Shown piece after piece: positions 24,294-33,716 of a stretch of 56,553 bases of DNA. The stretch lies in contig JAFVCL010000020.1 in assembly GCA_017479285.1 (NCBI GenBank), positions 1 to 56,553 on the forward strand. Reading direction: 5' to 3'. The notes under the pieces are model-generated. The model was not told the DNA's origin. It was given only the letters and a program-made list of their open reading frames with translations, and did no database searches. This DNA is from Lachnospiraceae bacterium (GTDB lineage: Bacteria > Bacillota > Clostridia > Lachnospirales > Lachnospiraceae). The position numbers were made by a program, and so were the translations under genes. How positions within the stretch are numbered: position 1 is the stretch's first letter; each line of letters opens with the position of its first letter.

Positions 24294-25205
24294 ATGCGAC
24301 ATTTAATGAGTCCTCTGGACTTTACAGTAGACGAGCTTGATAAGCTTTTTGATCTTGCGGGGGATATAGAGAAAAACCCCGGAAAGTATGCACATTCCTG
24401 CGACGGAAAGATTCTCGCCACATGCTTTTACGAGCCCAGCACAAGGACAAGGCTTTCCTTTGAATCCGCCATGACAAGATTGGGCGGCAGGGTTATCGGC
24501 TTTTCGGATGCCAACTCCTCATCCGCCGCAAAGGGCGAGAGCGTTTCGGACACGATAAGGGTTATCTCCTGCTATGCCGACATCTGCGCGATGAGACATC
24601 CCAAGGAGGGCGCTCCCATGGTAGCCGCCTCAAAGTCCCTTATCCCCGTGATAAATGCGGGCGATGGCGGACATCAGCATCCGACCCAGACTCTCACCGA
24701 CCTTTTAACTATCCGGAGCCTCCACGGCAGTCTCGGGGGATACACCATCGGACTCTGCGGAGACCTGAAGTTCGGACGAACGGTACATTCACTGATAAAT
24801 GCCCTTGTCCGTTACGACAATATCAAATTTGTATCCATCTCCCCCATGGAGCTCCGCGTTCCCGACTATGTTACGGATATGCTGAATGAAAAGGGAATCG
24901 CCTACGAAGAGGTAATAAAGCTGGAGGATGTTATCGGCGACCTCGATATGCTCTATATGACAAGGGTGCAGAAGGAGCGCTTCTTCAACGAGGAGGACTA
25001 TATAAGACTTAAAGACTTTTATATTCTCACACCGGAAAAAATGCTTCTTGCAAAGAAGGATATGCTCGTACTCCACCCTCTCCCGAGAGTAAACGAGATC
25101 TCCGTGGAGGTTGACGACGACCCGAGAGCCGCTTATTTCAAGCAGGCGCAGTACGGAGTCTATGTAAGAATGGCACTTATACTTACGCTTTTGGGGCTTG
25201 CGTAA
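24294..25205 (+). CDS. pyrB: Aspartate carbamoyltransferase catalytic subunit
   Basis: PyrB joins carbamoyl phosphate and aspartate in the first committed step of pyrimidine synthesis. The carbamoyl-phosphate motif [13 protein letters not shown] is at 48-60, followed by the SSxxKGES loop (SSAAKGES). HPTQTLTDL and the aspartate-side motif HPLPRVNEI are also present. The 303-residue length is normal. pyrI follows after 121 bases, giving the E. coli-like PyrB-PyrI holoenzyme. Confidence 0.97.
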   Translation: MRHLMSPLDFTVDELDKLFDLAGDIEKNPGKYAHSCDGKILATCFYEPSTRTRLSFESAMTRLGGRVIGFSDANSSSAAKGESVSDTIRVISCYADICAMRHPKEGAPMVAASKSLIPVINAGDGGHQHPTQTLTDLLTIRSLHGSLGGYTIGLCGDLKFGRTVHSLINALVRYDNIKFVSISPMELRVPDYVTDMLNEKGIAYEEVIKLEDVIGDLDMLYMTRVQKERFFNEEDYIRLKDFYILTPEKMLLAKKDMLVLHPLPRVNEISVEVDDDPRAAYFKQAQYGVYVRMALILTLLGLA

Positions 25206-25326
25206 ATCTGTAGTCAGAATCTGCACGGATCTGTATTAGCAGTCTGCATATTTTATAAAGATTTAAGCTAAAAACCCGAAATTACAGGAAAACCCGAAAT
25301 AAAGGAACCCCCGGAAAGGATAAATC

Positions 25327-25755
25327 ATGCTGAATGTAGGAAAAATCGAAGAAGGCTTTGTTCTTGACCATATAAAGGCAGGAAAAAGCATGGATATATA
25401 TGAGCACCTCGGGCTCGACAGGATGGACTGCACCGTGGCAATAATAAAAAACGCGCGCAGTAAGGTTATGGGAAAGAAGGACATCCTTAAAGTGGAATGT
25501 GATATAAACACCCTCGACCTTGATGTGCTTGCTTTCATCGACCATAATATCACGATCAATGTCATAAAAAACGGCGAGATAATCGAAAAGCGCGTCCTTG
25601 AGCTTCCCAAGCAGGTAAAGAATGTTATACGCTGCCACAATCCCCGCTGCATTACCTCCATCGAGCAGGGACTCCCCCACATTTTCTTCCTTGCGGACGA
25701 GGCCACCGAGACCTATCGCTGCAAATACTGTGAGGAAAAATATGCAGAGAGGTAA
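25327..25755 (+). CDS. pyrI: Aspartate carbamoyltransferase regulatory subunit
   Basis: PyrI binds CTP/ATP and adjusts the activity of PyrB. The 142-residue protein has the N-terminal allosteric domain (about 1-95) and a C-terminal zinc domain. The four ligands are C103 and C108 (CHNPRC) and C132 and C135 (CKYC). The next gene starts five bases after its stop, so a CTP-using surface-polymer enzyme is cotranscribed with pyrimidine synthesis. Confidence 0.96.
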   Translation: MLNVGKIEEGFVLDHIKAGKSMDIYEHLGLDRMDCTVAIIKNARSKVMGKKDILKVECDINTLDLDVLAFIDHNITINVIKNGEIIEKRVLELPKQVKNVIRCHNPRCITSIEQGLPHIFFLADEATETYRCKYCEEKYAER

Positions 25756-25760
25756 GAAAA

Positions 25761-27566
25761 ATGCAGGCAATAATACTCGCCGCCGGGATGGGTAAGCGTC
25801 TTAAAGACCTTACAAGGAACAATACAAAATGTATGGTAAAGGTCGCCGGAACAACGCTTATAGAAAGGCTGTTAAGACAGCTCGAAAGCTACCGCTTCAG
25901 CCGTATAGTGCTTGTTGTGGGATATGAAGCCCGGAAGCTGACCGATTTTATTAAAACACTCAACATCAAAACTCCCATTGAGTTTATAAGCAATGAGGTT
26001 TATGACAGGACAAACAATATATATTCCCTCTATCTCGCCAAGGATGTCCTCTGCCACGATGACACCCTGCTTTTTGAGTCCGATATTATCTTTGAGGATT
26101 CCGTATTGAAAGCTCTTATCGAGGATCCGAGAAAAACCCTTGCCCTCGTAGACAAATACGAGAGCTGGATGGACGGCACCTGCGCCATTTTAAGGGATGA
26201 TGACTCCATCGAAAAGATTGTATCGGGAAAATACTTTGATTACCGCGACAGCTCGAGATATTTCAAAACCGTAAATATCTATAAATTCAGCAGGGATTTC
26301 TCCGAAAACATATATGTACCGTTCCTCGAGGCATACTCAAAAGCCCTCGGAAACAACGAGTACTACGAACAGGTGCTGCGGGTCGTTACAATGCTCGATA
26401 ATTCGGGCATCTACGCAAAGCGGCTTGACGGTCAGAAATGGTACGAGATTGATGACATCCAGGATCTCGACATCGCGGAATCCATCTTCGCGGACAGGGA
26501 GACTGTGACAAAAAAGCTCGCCGCAAGGTACGGCGGCTACTGGCGCTATCCCAAGATGCTCGATTTCTGCTATCTTGTAAATCCTTATTTTCCTCCAAAA
26601 AAGCTGGTGGACGAGCTGCAGGCAAGCTTTAATACTCTCCTTACCCAGTACCCGTCCGGTATGAGAGTCAACTCACTCCTCGCCGCAAGAAACTTTGAGG
26701 TTCCCATTGACAATATCCTTGTGGGCAACGGCGCGGCGGAGCTTATAGGAAACCTTTCGGATCATCTCGAGGGAACCATCGGTTATATCCGTCCGACCTT
26801 CGAGGAATATCCAAACAGACTTAAAAAGGACCATAACTGCGAAGAATACACCCCTTCCGCTCCGGACTATCGTTACTCAGCGGATGATATAATTGATTAT
26901 TTTTCGGACAAAAACATACAGAATCTTGTGCTGATAAATCCCGACAATCCTACCGGAAATTACATCCCCACCGCGGATGTAAAACGCATCGTCTCCTGGG
27001 CTGCGGCTTTGGGTATACGGCTTATATACGACGAGTCATTTTCCGATTTTGCGGATGAAGAGATCCACACCCTGTTAGACGGCTGGTATATGGATGAAAA
27101 CCCTCATCTTGTCATTATCAAAAGCCTCTCAAAGTGCTACGGGATTCCGGGACTACGGCTTGGAATACTCGCCTCGGGAGATAAGACTCTTGTGGAATCC
27201 CTGAAAAAGGAAGTCGCCATCTGGAACATAAACTCTTTTGCAGAGTTCTTTATGCAGATCTACAAAAAGTACCAGAAGGAATACATTTCCTCCACAAAAA
27301 AGCTTTCTGCGGAGCGTAAACGCTTTATTTCCGGGCTTTCGGATATCCCCGGTGTACGCGTTCTTCCCTCCGAAGCCAATTTCGTTATGGCGGAAATAAA
27401 CGGAAAACTGAGCTCCCACGAGCTTACCGTAAGGCTTCTTACCGAATACAACATTCTTATAAAGGATCTTACATCAAAGACAGGCGGCGGAAATTACATC
27501 AGGCTTGCAGTGCGCGGAAGCGAGGATAACGATCTTTTGATAAACGCCCTTAAGGAAATATTATGA
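25761..27566 (+). CDS. Nucleotidyltransferase-aminotransferase fusion (CDP-activating enzyme, predicted)
   Basis: A two-domain protein of 601 residues. Residues 1-235 form a LicC/sugar-nucleotidyltransferase-type domain (AIILAAGMGKRLKDLTRNN with MVKVAG, and acidic metal residues in FESDIIF and YEIDDIQDLDIAE). Residues 255-601 form a fold-type I PLP aminotransferase resembling histidinol-phosphate aminotransferase. That half has NPDNPTGN at 393-400, YDESF near 423, PLP lysine K458 in SLSKCYG, and GLRLG at 464-468. Similar fusions are known for phosphocholine or aminoethylphosphonate activation. Here it probably makes a CDP-amino compound for a surface polymer (inference). It is coupled to the next gene by ATGA overlap. 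Confidence 0.82.
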   Translation: MQAIILAAGMGKRLKDLTRNNTKCMVKVAGTTLIERLLRQLESYRFSRIVLVVGYEARKLTDFIKTLNIKTPIEFISNEVYDRTNNIYSLYLAKDVLCHDDTLLFESDIIFEDSVLKALIEDPRKTLALVDKYESWMDGTCAILRDDDSIEKIVSGKYFDYRDSSRYFKTVNIYKFSRDFSENIYVPFLEAYSKALGNNEYYEQVLRVVTMLDNSGIYAKRLDGQKWYEIDDIQDLDIAESIFADRETVTKKLAARYGGYWRYPKMLDFCYLVNPYFPPKKLVDELQASFNTLLTQYPSGMRVNSLLAARNFEVPIDNILVGNGAAELIGNLSDHLEGTIGYIRPTFEEYPNRLKKDHNCEEYTPSAPDYRYSADDIIDYFSDKNIQNLVLINPDNPTGNYIPTADVKRIVSWAAALGIRLIYDESFSDFADEEIHTLLDGWYMDENPHLVIIKSLSKCYGIPGLRLGILASGDKTLVESLKKEVAIWNINSFAEFFMQIYKKYQKEYISSTKKLSAERKRFISGLSDIPGVRVLPSEANFVMAEINGKLSSHELTVRLLTEYNILIKDLTSKTGGGNYIRLAVRGSEDNDLLINALKEIL

Positions 27567-28810
27567 TACTTTTGTATATTGATCCCGGCACCGGGAGTAT
27601 GCTCTTTACAATTCTTATAGGCATACTGTCGTCCCTGCTTTTCGTTTTCAGAAAGCTTTTCATCCGGTTGAAATTTACTTTCTCGGCAGGACGCGACAGC
27701 AGGCTCGCCTCAAAGCAATACCCTTTTGTTATCTTCAGCGACAGCAAAAGATACTGGAATGTTTTTAAACCTGTCTGTGACGAGTTTGAGAGGCGCTGTA
27801 TCGAGCTTATATACTGGACGGCTTCCCCGGACGATCCCGCTCTTGCGGCCGACTATAAGTATGTAACCTGCAGTTTTATAGGCGAGGGAAACAAGGCCTT
27901 TGCAAAATTAAATACTCTTAATGCGGATGTGGTTCTCTCTACGACTCCGGGGCTTGATGTCTACCAGTGGAAAAGGTCAAAGGGAGTTAAATACTATGTC
28001 CATATTTTTCATGCGGTTGACGAAGCCCTGGGCTATCGTATGTTCGGCATGGACTATTATGACGCGGTACTCCTTACGGGACAGTTTCAGGGGGAGAACA
28101 TACGGAAGCTCGAAAAGCTTCGCTCTCTTCCGGAAAAGGAACTCCGTGTCACCGGATGTACCTATATGGATGAGCTTTATGAAAAACACATGAATACCCC
28201 CGAGCCCGCACATGAAAAAACCGTTCTTATCGCTCCGTCCTGGGGAAAGAGCGCCATCCTTAGCAGATTCGGCGGGGCTCTTATCGAGGCTCTTCTGGAA
28301 ACAGACTACCGGATAATAATAAGACCCCACCCACAGTCCGCGGTGTCCGAAAAGGAAATGCTTGACGAGCTTATACAAAGGTTTCCTGATAATGAAAGGC
28401 TGTGCTGGTCCTTCGACAATAACAATTTTGATGCCATGAACCGCTCGGATGTGATGATAACCGACTTTTCCGGTATAATCTTTGATTACTCGCTCGTCTT
28501 CGGAAAGCCCATCCTTTACGCCGACACCTCTTTTGACAGATCACCCTATGATGCGGCCTGGATAGATGAACCCCTTTGGCGTTTTGAGGTGCTTCCTGAA
28601 CTCGGAAAGCCTCTCGATGCAAAGGACTTTCCCTCTATACAGCCGCTTCTTGATGATCTTATCGCGAATCCCTCATTTGCGGAGGGCCGGAGAAAAGTCA
28701 CCGGGCAGGCATGGCAAAAGATCGGTCAGTCCGCTGTGCTTACCGTGGATTACCTTATAGAAAAACAAAAACAAACCGAGGATAACTGTTATGGGGAACC
28801 TGCTATATAA
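27563..28810 (+). CDS. CDP-glycerol/CDP-alditol phosphotransferase (TagB/TagF-like)
   Basis: The 415-residue protein starts with a membrane helix (about 8-30) and then a glycerophosphotransferase domain of the TagB/TagF type. Catalytic-type histidine motifs appear in VHIFHAVDEALGY and IIRPHPQSAVSEKEM, and the nucleotide-binding end in DVMITDFSGIIFDYSLVFGKPILYAD (about 293-318). TVLIAPSWG matches the family's PTWR segment. Family members transfer glycerol-, ribitol- or similar phosphate units from CDP donors when building teichoic-acid-like chains. It overlaps the genes on both sides. Confidence 0.85.
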   Translation: MILLYIDPGTGSMLFTILIGILSSLLFVFRKLFIRLKFTFSAGRDSRLASKQYPFVIFSDSKRYWNVFKPVCDEFERRCIELIYWTASPDDPALAADYKYVTCSFIGEGNKAFAKLNTLNADVVLSTTPGLDVYQWKRSKGVKYYVHIFHAVDEALGYRMFGMDYYDAVLLTGQFQGENIRKLEKLRSLPEKELRVTGCTYMDELYEKHMNTPEPAHEKTVLIAPSWGKSAILSRFGGALIEALLETDYRIIIRPHPQSAVSEKEMLDELIQRFPDNERLCWSFDNNNFDAMNRSDVMITDFSGIIFDYSLVFGKPILYADTSFDRSPYDAAWIDEPLWRFEVLPELGKPLDAKDFPSIQPLLDDLIANPSFAEGRRKVTGQAWQKIGQSAVLTVDYLIEKQKQTEDNCYGEPAI

Positions 28811-30383
28811 CCTTTTCATACAGCCCCTCGAGCTCCTTATAGAACTCATTTTTACCATTATGAGCCGCATAAGCGGAAATTACGGGCTTGCCATAATAAT
28901 GGTAAGCGTCGTGGTAAATATCCTGATATTCCCCCTTTATAAAAGGTCGGATGCCATGCAGGAGCTCGAGCATAAAAAACAAAAAGAGATGGAGCCCTGG
29001 GTAAAACACATCCGCAAAACCTTCCGCGGAGATGAGCGCTTTATGATGCTCCAGACATACTACAGACAGCAGGATTATCAGCCTGCAAGCGCCATAAGAG
29101 GTTCATTCTCTCTTCTGCTTCAGATACCTTTTTTCATAGCGGCCTACCATTTTCTTTCGAGCATTGATATGCAGGGAGTATCCTTTTTGTTCATTCCGAA
29201 TCTCTCCTCTGCCGATCACCTCATAAAGCTCGGACCGCTCGCCTTAAACCTGCTGCCGATCCTTATGACTGCCTTTAACCTGCTCTCAGCCGCCATTTAC
29301 CTTCACGGCTCGAGGCTTCGCGACAAGATCCAGACCCTTGTTCTGGCTCTTGCCTTTCTCGTGATCCTGTACAGAAGCCCCTCCGGACTGGTTCTCTACT
29401 GGACCATGAACAATTTCTTTTCACTCCTGAAAAACCTAATAATGAAACTTATAGGTCCTGCCATCTCAAGGCTTGGACTCTTTTCCCATGGCAAAAAAGA
29501 AAGACCCGTGATGACAAAGAAGGAGACAATCGGAAATACCCTTACATTCGTTCTCGGAGCGCTCCTCATTTCCCTTATCTCCGGTTTTCTCATTCCCGCC
29601 GCAGCGGTAAGCGCATCACCGGAGGATTTTCTCTCGGTAAACAGTTATGTAAACCCGGTAAGCTTTATATTTAACACATTCTTTGTCACCCTGGGAATCT
29701 TTCTTGTCTGGGGCGGCATAATATTCTTCGTAAGCAGAGATCATCAGAGAAAGACTCTTTCTGCTGTTTTCTGGTGCATCTCCGTCTGTGCCGTACTCAA
29801 CTATATGGCATTCGGAAGAAAGCTCGGAACCATATCTCCCCTTATGCGGATAAACGACGGACTTAAATTCTCCGCGCCGGAGCTTATCATAAGTACCGCT
29901 CTTGTTATCCTTCTGACCGCGGGCTGTGTGATCATATTTATAAAGGTGAGAAATCTGACCCGTCCCGTTCTCGGAGTACTTATCGCCGGAGTTCTTATCC
30001 TCGGCATAAGACAGACTTATCTCGCCACAAACGAGATAAAAGACGGCGGCTATACCTTCAGCCCGCAGACCGGCGAGGATGAAACCATAACTCCCATCCT
30101 TCCCCTTAGCAGAGAGGGCAAAAATGTTGTAGTCATAATGCTCGACCGTGCGATAAACGATTATTTCCCTTTCATTCTTGAGGAAAAGCCCGAACTTAAG
30201 GAAGCCTTCGACGGTTTTGTCTACTACCCCAATACCATATCCTACGGTATGTACACGGTTTATGGCACGCCCACTCTCTTCGGCGGATACGAATATACCC
30301 CGAAGGCAATGAACGAACGCTCCGATGTCAGCCTCGAGGAGAAGCAAAACGAGGCATTGAAGGTATGCCCGTCACATTTTTGA
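28791..30383 (+). CDS. YidC-like domain fused to alkaline-phosphatase-superfamily phosphotransferase, N-terminal part (frameshifted)
   Basis: The first ~225 residues resemble YidC/Oxa1 insertase: YGLAIIMVSVVVNILIFPLY, the cytoplasmic helical hairpin QELEHKKQKEMEPW, then LLQIPFFIAAYHFLSS and VLYWTMNNFFSLLKN. About six more membrane helices follow. The frame then enters a sulfatase/LTA-synthase-type domain with first metal motif NVVVIMLDRAIND and a likely threonine nucleophile in YGTPTLFGGYEYTP. It stops early at TGA 30381-30383 after EALKV, in the middle of the domain. The next reading frame continues the domain exactly there. YidC fused to this domain is unusual; it may insert or polymerise surface-chain precursors. 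Confidence 0.75.
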   Translation: MGNLLYNLFIQPLELLIELIFTIMSRISGNYGLAIIMVSVVVNILIFPLYKRSDAMQELEHKKQKEMEPWVKHIRKTFRGDERFMMLQTYYRQQDYQPASAIRGSFSLLLQIPFFIAAYHFLSSIDMQGVSFLFIPNLSSADHLIKLGPLALNLLPILMTAFNLLSAAIYLHGSRLRDKIQTLVLALAFLVILYRSPSGLVLYWTMNNFFSLLKNLIMKLIGPAISRLGLFSHGKKERPVMTKKETIGNTLTFVLGALLISLISGFLIPAAAVSASPEDFLSVNSYVNPVSFIFNTFFVTLGIFLVWGGIIFFVSRDHQRKTLSAVFWCISVCAVLNYMAFGRKLGTISPLMRINDGLKFSAPELIISTALVILLTAGCVIIFIKVRNLTRPVLGVLIAGVLILGIRQTYLATNEIKDGGYTFSPQTGEDETITPILPLSREGKNVVVIMLDRAINDYFPFILEEKPELKEAFDGFVYYPNTISYGMYTVYGTPTLFGGYEYTPKAMNERSDVSLEEKQNEALKVCPSHF

Positions 30384-31366
30384 AAGAGGGCTATGAGGTT
30401 ACGGTCTGCGATCCGCCTTATGCAGGTTATGAGGAGATCCCGGATCTTTCAATCTATGATGAGTACCCTGAGATCAATACATATATAACCCAGGGAAAAT
30501 ATGTCGGCTCAAATGCAATGTACGTGCGTTCCGTCTATTTGACCCAGAAAAGAAACTTCGTATATTACGGACTGATGAAGATAATTGCCCCGGTTCTTCA
30601 AAAATATGTGTACGATTACGGAAACTACTATGAGATAGAGAAAAAGCATATCCAGGAGCCTGAATTTATCGGGGCTTACACCGTCCTTGACAATCTTGAT
30701 CTGCTTACCGGGATCAGGGAGGGCAGCGGCAACACCTTCTTTATGATAGATAATAATACCACTCACGCTCCCTGCCTTTTGAGCCAGCCGGATTATACGC
30801 CAAGCGATTCTCCGACGGACAACAACTATGATATGCCTACCAGCCTTACTCTTGACGGCAGAACGATGGATCTTGGCAATTCCATGTATGTCCAGCATTA
30901 CCATGTAAATGTCGCCGCCTATTTAAAGCTCGGAGAATGGTTTGACTACCTGCGGGAACAGGATGTTTACGATAATACGAGAATAATCATAGTCGCCGAC
31001 CACGGACGCGATATGAAGCAGTTTGAGGATCTTATTGTTGACGAATATCTGGATGTGGAAGGCTTCCACCCCATCCTCTTGTTTAAGGATTTTAACAGTA
31101 CGGGGCTTACCACCGATATGAGTTTTATGACAAACGCAGACGTACCGGTCATGGCGTTTAAAGACCTTATCGACAGCCCGCTTAATCCCTTTACGGGAAA
31201 GGCTTTAAACGATAATGAAAAATACGCTCACGACCAGTACGTTACTACTTCACCGCATTTTGAACTTAAAGAGAACACAGGAAATACCTTCAATACCGGG
31301 GATTCATATTGGTACTCCGTTCATGACAATATCTTTGACAAATCCAATTGGAAAAGAGAGGAATAA
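30365..31366 (+). CDS. C-terminal part of the YidC-phosphotransferase fusion, in the next frame
   Basis: The 333 residues continue the alkaline-phosphatase-superfamily domain of the preceding frame: MPVTFLKEGYEVTVCDPPYAG fits directly after EALKV. Metal ligands for the second half are in IIIVADHGRDMKQ (Asp-His) and GFHPILLFKDF (His). FFMIDNNTTHAPC is a substrate-side segment. There is no signal peptide and no separate ribosome site of note at its ATG, so it is probably not an independent gene. One missing A (GTATGCCC for GTAATGCCC) would restore a single ~860-residue protein. The cause may be mutation, sequencing error or recoding. Confidence 0.7.
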   Translation: MPVTFLKEGYEVTVCDPPYAGYEEIPDLSIYDEYPEINTYITQGKYVGSNAMYVRSVYLTQKRNFVYYGLMKIIAPVLQKYVYDYGNYYEIEKKHIQEPEFIGAYTVLDNLDLLTGIREGSGNTFFMIDNNTTHAPCLLSQPDYTPSDSPTDNNYDMPTSLTLDGRTMDLGNSMYVQHYHVNVAAYLKLGEWFDYLREQDVYDNTRIIIVADHGRDMKQFEDLIVDEYLDVEGFHPILLFKDFNSTGLTTDMSFMTNADVPVMAFKDLIDSPLNPFTGKALNDNEKYAHDQYVTTSPHFELKENTGNTFNTGDSYWYSVHDNIFDKSNWKREE

Positions 31367-31367
31367 G

Positions 31368-32306
31368 CTATGAAAAACTTATGACCGCGTTCTTCGGCTC
31401 TCTCGATTTTTCTACCGAGATTGCATGAAGAACCGGGCCTTCTCCCTTGTAGTCCTCGAAATACTCCTTGGTAAGAGTGGCAGTAACCACCACCCAGTCC
31501 TTTTCCTTTAACTCCTCCGCCTTTTCATACTTACAGGCATATCCAAGGAATGCCATATCCTCCGCACAGCAGGTCATTGCCATTCTTCCGGGAACAAAAT
31601 ACCCCTTGGGGAAATTCGCAGGCTTCATGATCATGGTCTGCATCACAAGTCTCTTTCCGAAGTATCTCTCCGGGTGATCCATGCAATCCAGATACCAGAT
31701 ACCGTATGAATTCTCATCGAGTACGATCTCATCCTTCGAAAGATCGTAGGGAAGATCCTCCTCGAAGATCTCGTCTATCTCTCCGTTTGCGTCCTCAAAT
31801 ACAACATCCGCGGTCTGGTTTACCGCCTTCACATTGCGGCGGTAGGACGGCAGTTCCTCCCTTACCGTGTCGCAGCGGTTGAAAATAATGAGCTCCGACT
31901 TTCTTATCATCTCCGCAAGAAGGGATTTCATATTTGTATAGTACATCGGGAAGGTCGCGCCGTCGATTACGGTGATCTGCTGCTCTATCTTCCAGTTCCA
32001 GGGAAGCTTGCAGTTCTTATAATTCCAGATACCGTTCCACTCAATGATTATCCGGTCCGGCTTAACCCGGCGCTCTATCCCGCTTAAGGTGGAGGTCGAA
32101 AAATCCTCCTCATTGTCTATAACAACAAGTTCGGTATTCGTCTGCCTTAGAAGCTCCGGATCGTATTCGACCTCTCCCTCCTCGCATACAAGCAGGAGCG
32201 TCTTTCCCTTTATCTTGAAATACGGCTGGGCGATGGTAAAGGAGATGAACTCCGATTTACCCGCCTCAAGAAAACCGTTTATCATATATACTGACTGATT
32301 TTTCAT
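31368..32306 (-). CDS. Divergent COG0523 (CobW-like) GTPase
   Basis: The 312-residue protein has a P-loop GFLEAGKSEF, a CobW-like N-terminal GTPase region and a C-terminal TIGR03943-like segment (DWVVVTATLTKEYFEDYKG). The zinc-binding CxCC motif of metal chaperones is absent: the expected place reads VCEEGEVEYDP. RIIIEWNGIW replaces the usual IEPSG. It therefore may bind GTP but transfer metal differently or not at all. It follows the His-rich paralogue by 23 bases on the same strand, as part of one operon. Confidence 0.8.
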   Translation of the reverse strand: MKNQSVYMINGFLEAGKSEFISFTIAQPYFKIKGKTLLLVCEEGEVEYDPELLRQTNTELVVIDNEEDFSTSTLSGIERRVKPDRIIIEWNGIWNYKNCKLPWNWKIEQQITVIDGATFPMYYTNMKSLLAEMIRKSELIIFNRCDTVREELPSYRRNVKAVNQTADVVFEDANGEIDEIFEEDLPYDLSKDEIVLDENSYGIWYLDCMDHPERYFGKRLVMQTMIMKPANFPKGYFVPGRMAMTCCAEDMAFLGYACKYEKAEELKEKDWVVVTATLTKEYFEDYKGEGPVLHAISVEKSREPKNAVISFS

Positions 32307-32329
32307 TTTCTTAGTCCTTATAAGATATT

Positions 32330-33514
32330 TTAAGCCTCAAAAAGCTCCTTCAGCTTGTCTTCCTTAAGCTCTGCACCGATAACACATATCTTGCCGGTAA
32401 CCTGGGGCTTGCCTTCACGAACATCGGTCTCTTCGGGAACATAATCGTAATAGATCCAGGTTCCGTCCTCGGCAGGCACCATTCCCTTTGCGCGAAGGAT
32501 CTGACCGTACTCACCGGAATCAAGTGCGTTAAGGATCTCCGTGATCTTGTCCCTGGTATATTTCTTTGGTGTCTCAAATCCAAAGCTGTCGAAGACTTCA
32601 TCCGCGTGATGATGATGGTGGTGTCCGTGCTCGTGGCCGTGGTCATGATCATGATCATGGTGGTGATGATGCTCATGCTCGTCCTCATCGTCGTGATGAT
32701 GGTGATGCTCATGCTCGTCCTCATCCTCGTCATCGTCATCGTCGTGATGATGGTGATGCTCATGCTCGTGGTCGTCCTCATCATCATGATCGTGGTGGTG
32801 ATGATGGTGCTCATGCTCGTCCTCATCCTCATCGTCATGATCATGGTGGTGATGATGCTCGTGCTCCGGCTCCGCCTTAGCCTTCTCCATCATCTCCGCA
32901 AGGAGATCATCTATCTTGTCGGCTCCCTCGATGGTCGCAAGGATATCCTTTCCGTCAAGCTCCGAAAGAGGAGTCGTTATTATCGTAGCCTGGGTATTGT
33001 GCTCACGGATAAGGCTGACAGCCTCCTGAATCTTCTCTGGAGTTGCCTTGTCGGTTCTGCTGAGGATAATTGTTCCGGCGTATGCGATCTGATTGATAAA
33101 GAACTCTCCGAAGTTCTTGATATACATTTTTGCCTTTGTTGCATCTACTACGGCAACCGCGCTGTTTATCTGCACATCAAGGGCTCCTGCGGTATTTTCA
33201 ACTGCCTTGAGCACATCGGAAAGCTTGCCGACGCCGGAGGGCTCTATAAGAATCCTCTCAGGGGCGTAGGTGCTTATAACCTCCTTAAGGGAAGTTCCGA
33301 AATCTCCCACAAGAGAGCAGCAGATACATCCGGAATTCATCTCCTTTATCTCGATACCGGACTCCTGAAGAAAGCCTCCGTCGATTCCGATCTCTCCGAA
33401 CTCATTCTCGATAAGTACGGTCTTGCTTCCGTTTAACGCTTCTCCGAGAAGCTTTTTGATAAGTGTGGTCTTTCCCGCTCCGAGAAAGCCTGAAACAACA
33501 TCGATCTTTGTCAT
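32330..33514 (-). CDS. COG0523 GTPase metal chaperone with very long His/Asp-rich loop
   Basis: The 394-residue CobW/ZNG1-type GTPase has Walker A GFLGAGKTT, the metal motif GCICC in NSGCICCSLVG, LIEPSGVGKL (switch/Walker B region) and NKxD-like SRTDKATPE. Between about residues 215 and 310 lies a run of His, Asp and Glu (HEHHHHHDHDDEDEDEHEH and similar blocks), which should bind many zinc or nickel ions. A short CobW_C domain closes the protein (GQILRAKGMVPAEDGTWIY). The family inserts metals into client enzymes in the cytoplasm. The loop is much longer than in most members. No Zur-like box was recognised upstream. Confidence 0.92.
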   Translation of the reverse strand: MTKIDVVSGFLGAGKTTLIKKLLGEALNGSKTVLIENEFGEIGIDGGFLQESGIEIKEMNSGCICCSLVGDFGTSLKEVISTYAPERILIEPSGVGKLSDVLKAVENTAGALDVQINSAVAVVDATKAKMYIKNFGEFFINQIAYAGTIILSRTDKATPEKIQEAVSLIREHNTQATIITTPLSELDGKDILATIEGADKIDDLLAEMMEKAKAEPEHEHHHHHDHDDEDEDEHEHHHHHHDHDDEDDHEHEHHHHHDDDDDEDEDEHEHHHHHDDEDEHEHHHHHDHDHDHGHEHGHHHHHHADEVFDSFGFETPKKYTRDKITEILNALDSGEYGQILRAKGMVPAEDGTWIYYDYVPEETDVREGKPQVTGKICVIGAELKEDKLKELFEA

Positions 33515-33679
33515 TGTATTCGCCTCATTTCCTTTCGCCGCTTTTCAATAAACAAAACTGTATCACTTTAACAGTTAGCGGCAACAAACTATTTACATTT
33601 GATGATAATTTTAACACCTTTTTATCAAAAAGTATATTAAATAAGTATAAAGAATAAAGAGTCGCCTGCGACTATGCCA

Positions 33680-33712
33680 TAATGAAAAACAACCCCACGG
33701 TTTCCCGTGGGG
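33680..33712 (-). terminator. Terminator of RNase P RNA
   Basis: On the minus strand, CCCCACGG-GAAA-CCGTGGGG (33693-33712) is an 8-bp stem with a GAAA tetraloop, followed by TTGTTTTTC. It sits directly after the rnpB 3' end. The rest of the gap to 33514 is AT-rich with no gene seen. Confidence 0.85.
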
Positions 33713-33716
33713 CGCT

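Noticed and set aside
32566-32880. Long open frames on the other strand and in other frames over the His-rich region
   Set aside because: They arise from CAT/GAT repeat composition and give only Val/Met/Leu or His/Arg/Asp strings.
33515-33690. Zur-type operator upstream of the His-rich GTPase
   Set aside because: AT-rich sequence is present, but no symmetric TAATCGTAATNATTACGATTA-like box could be aligned.
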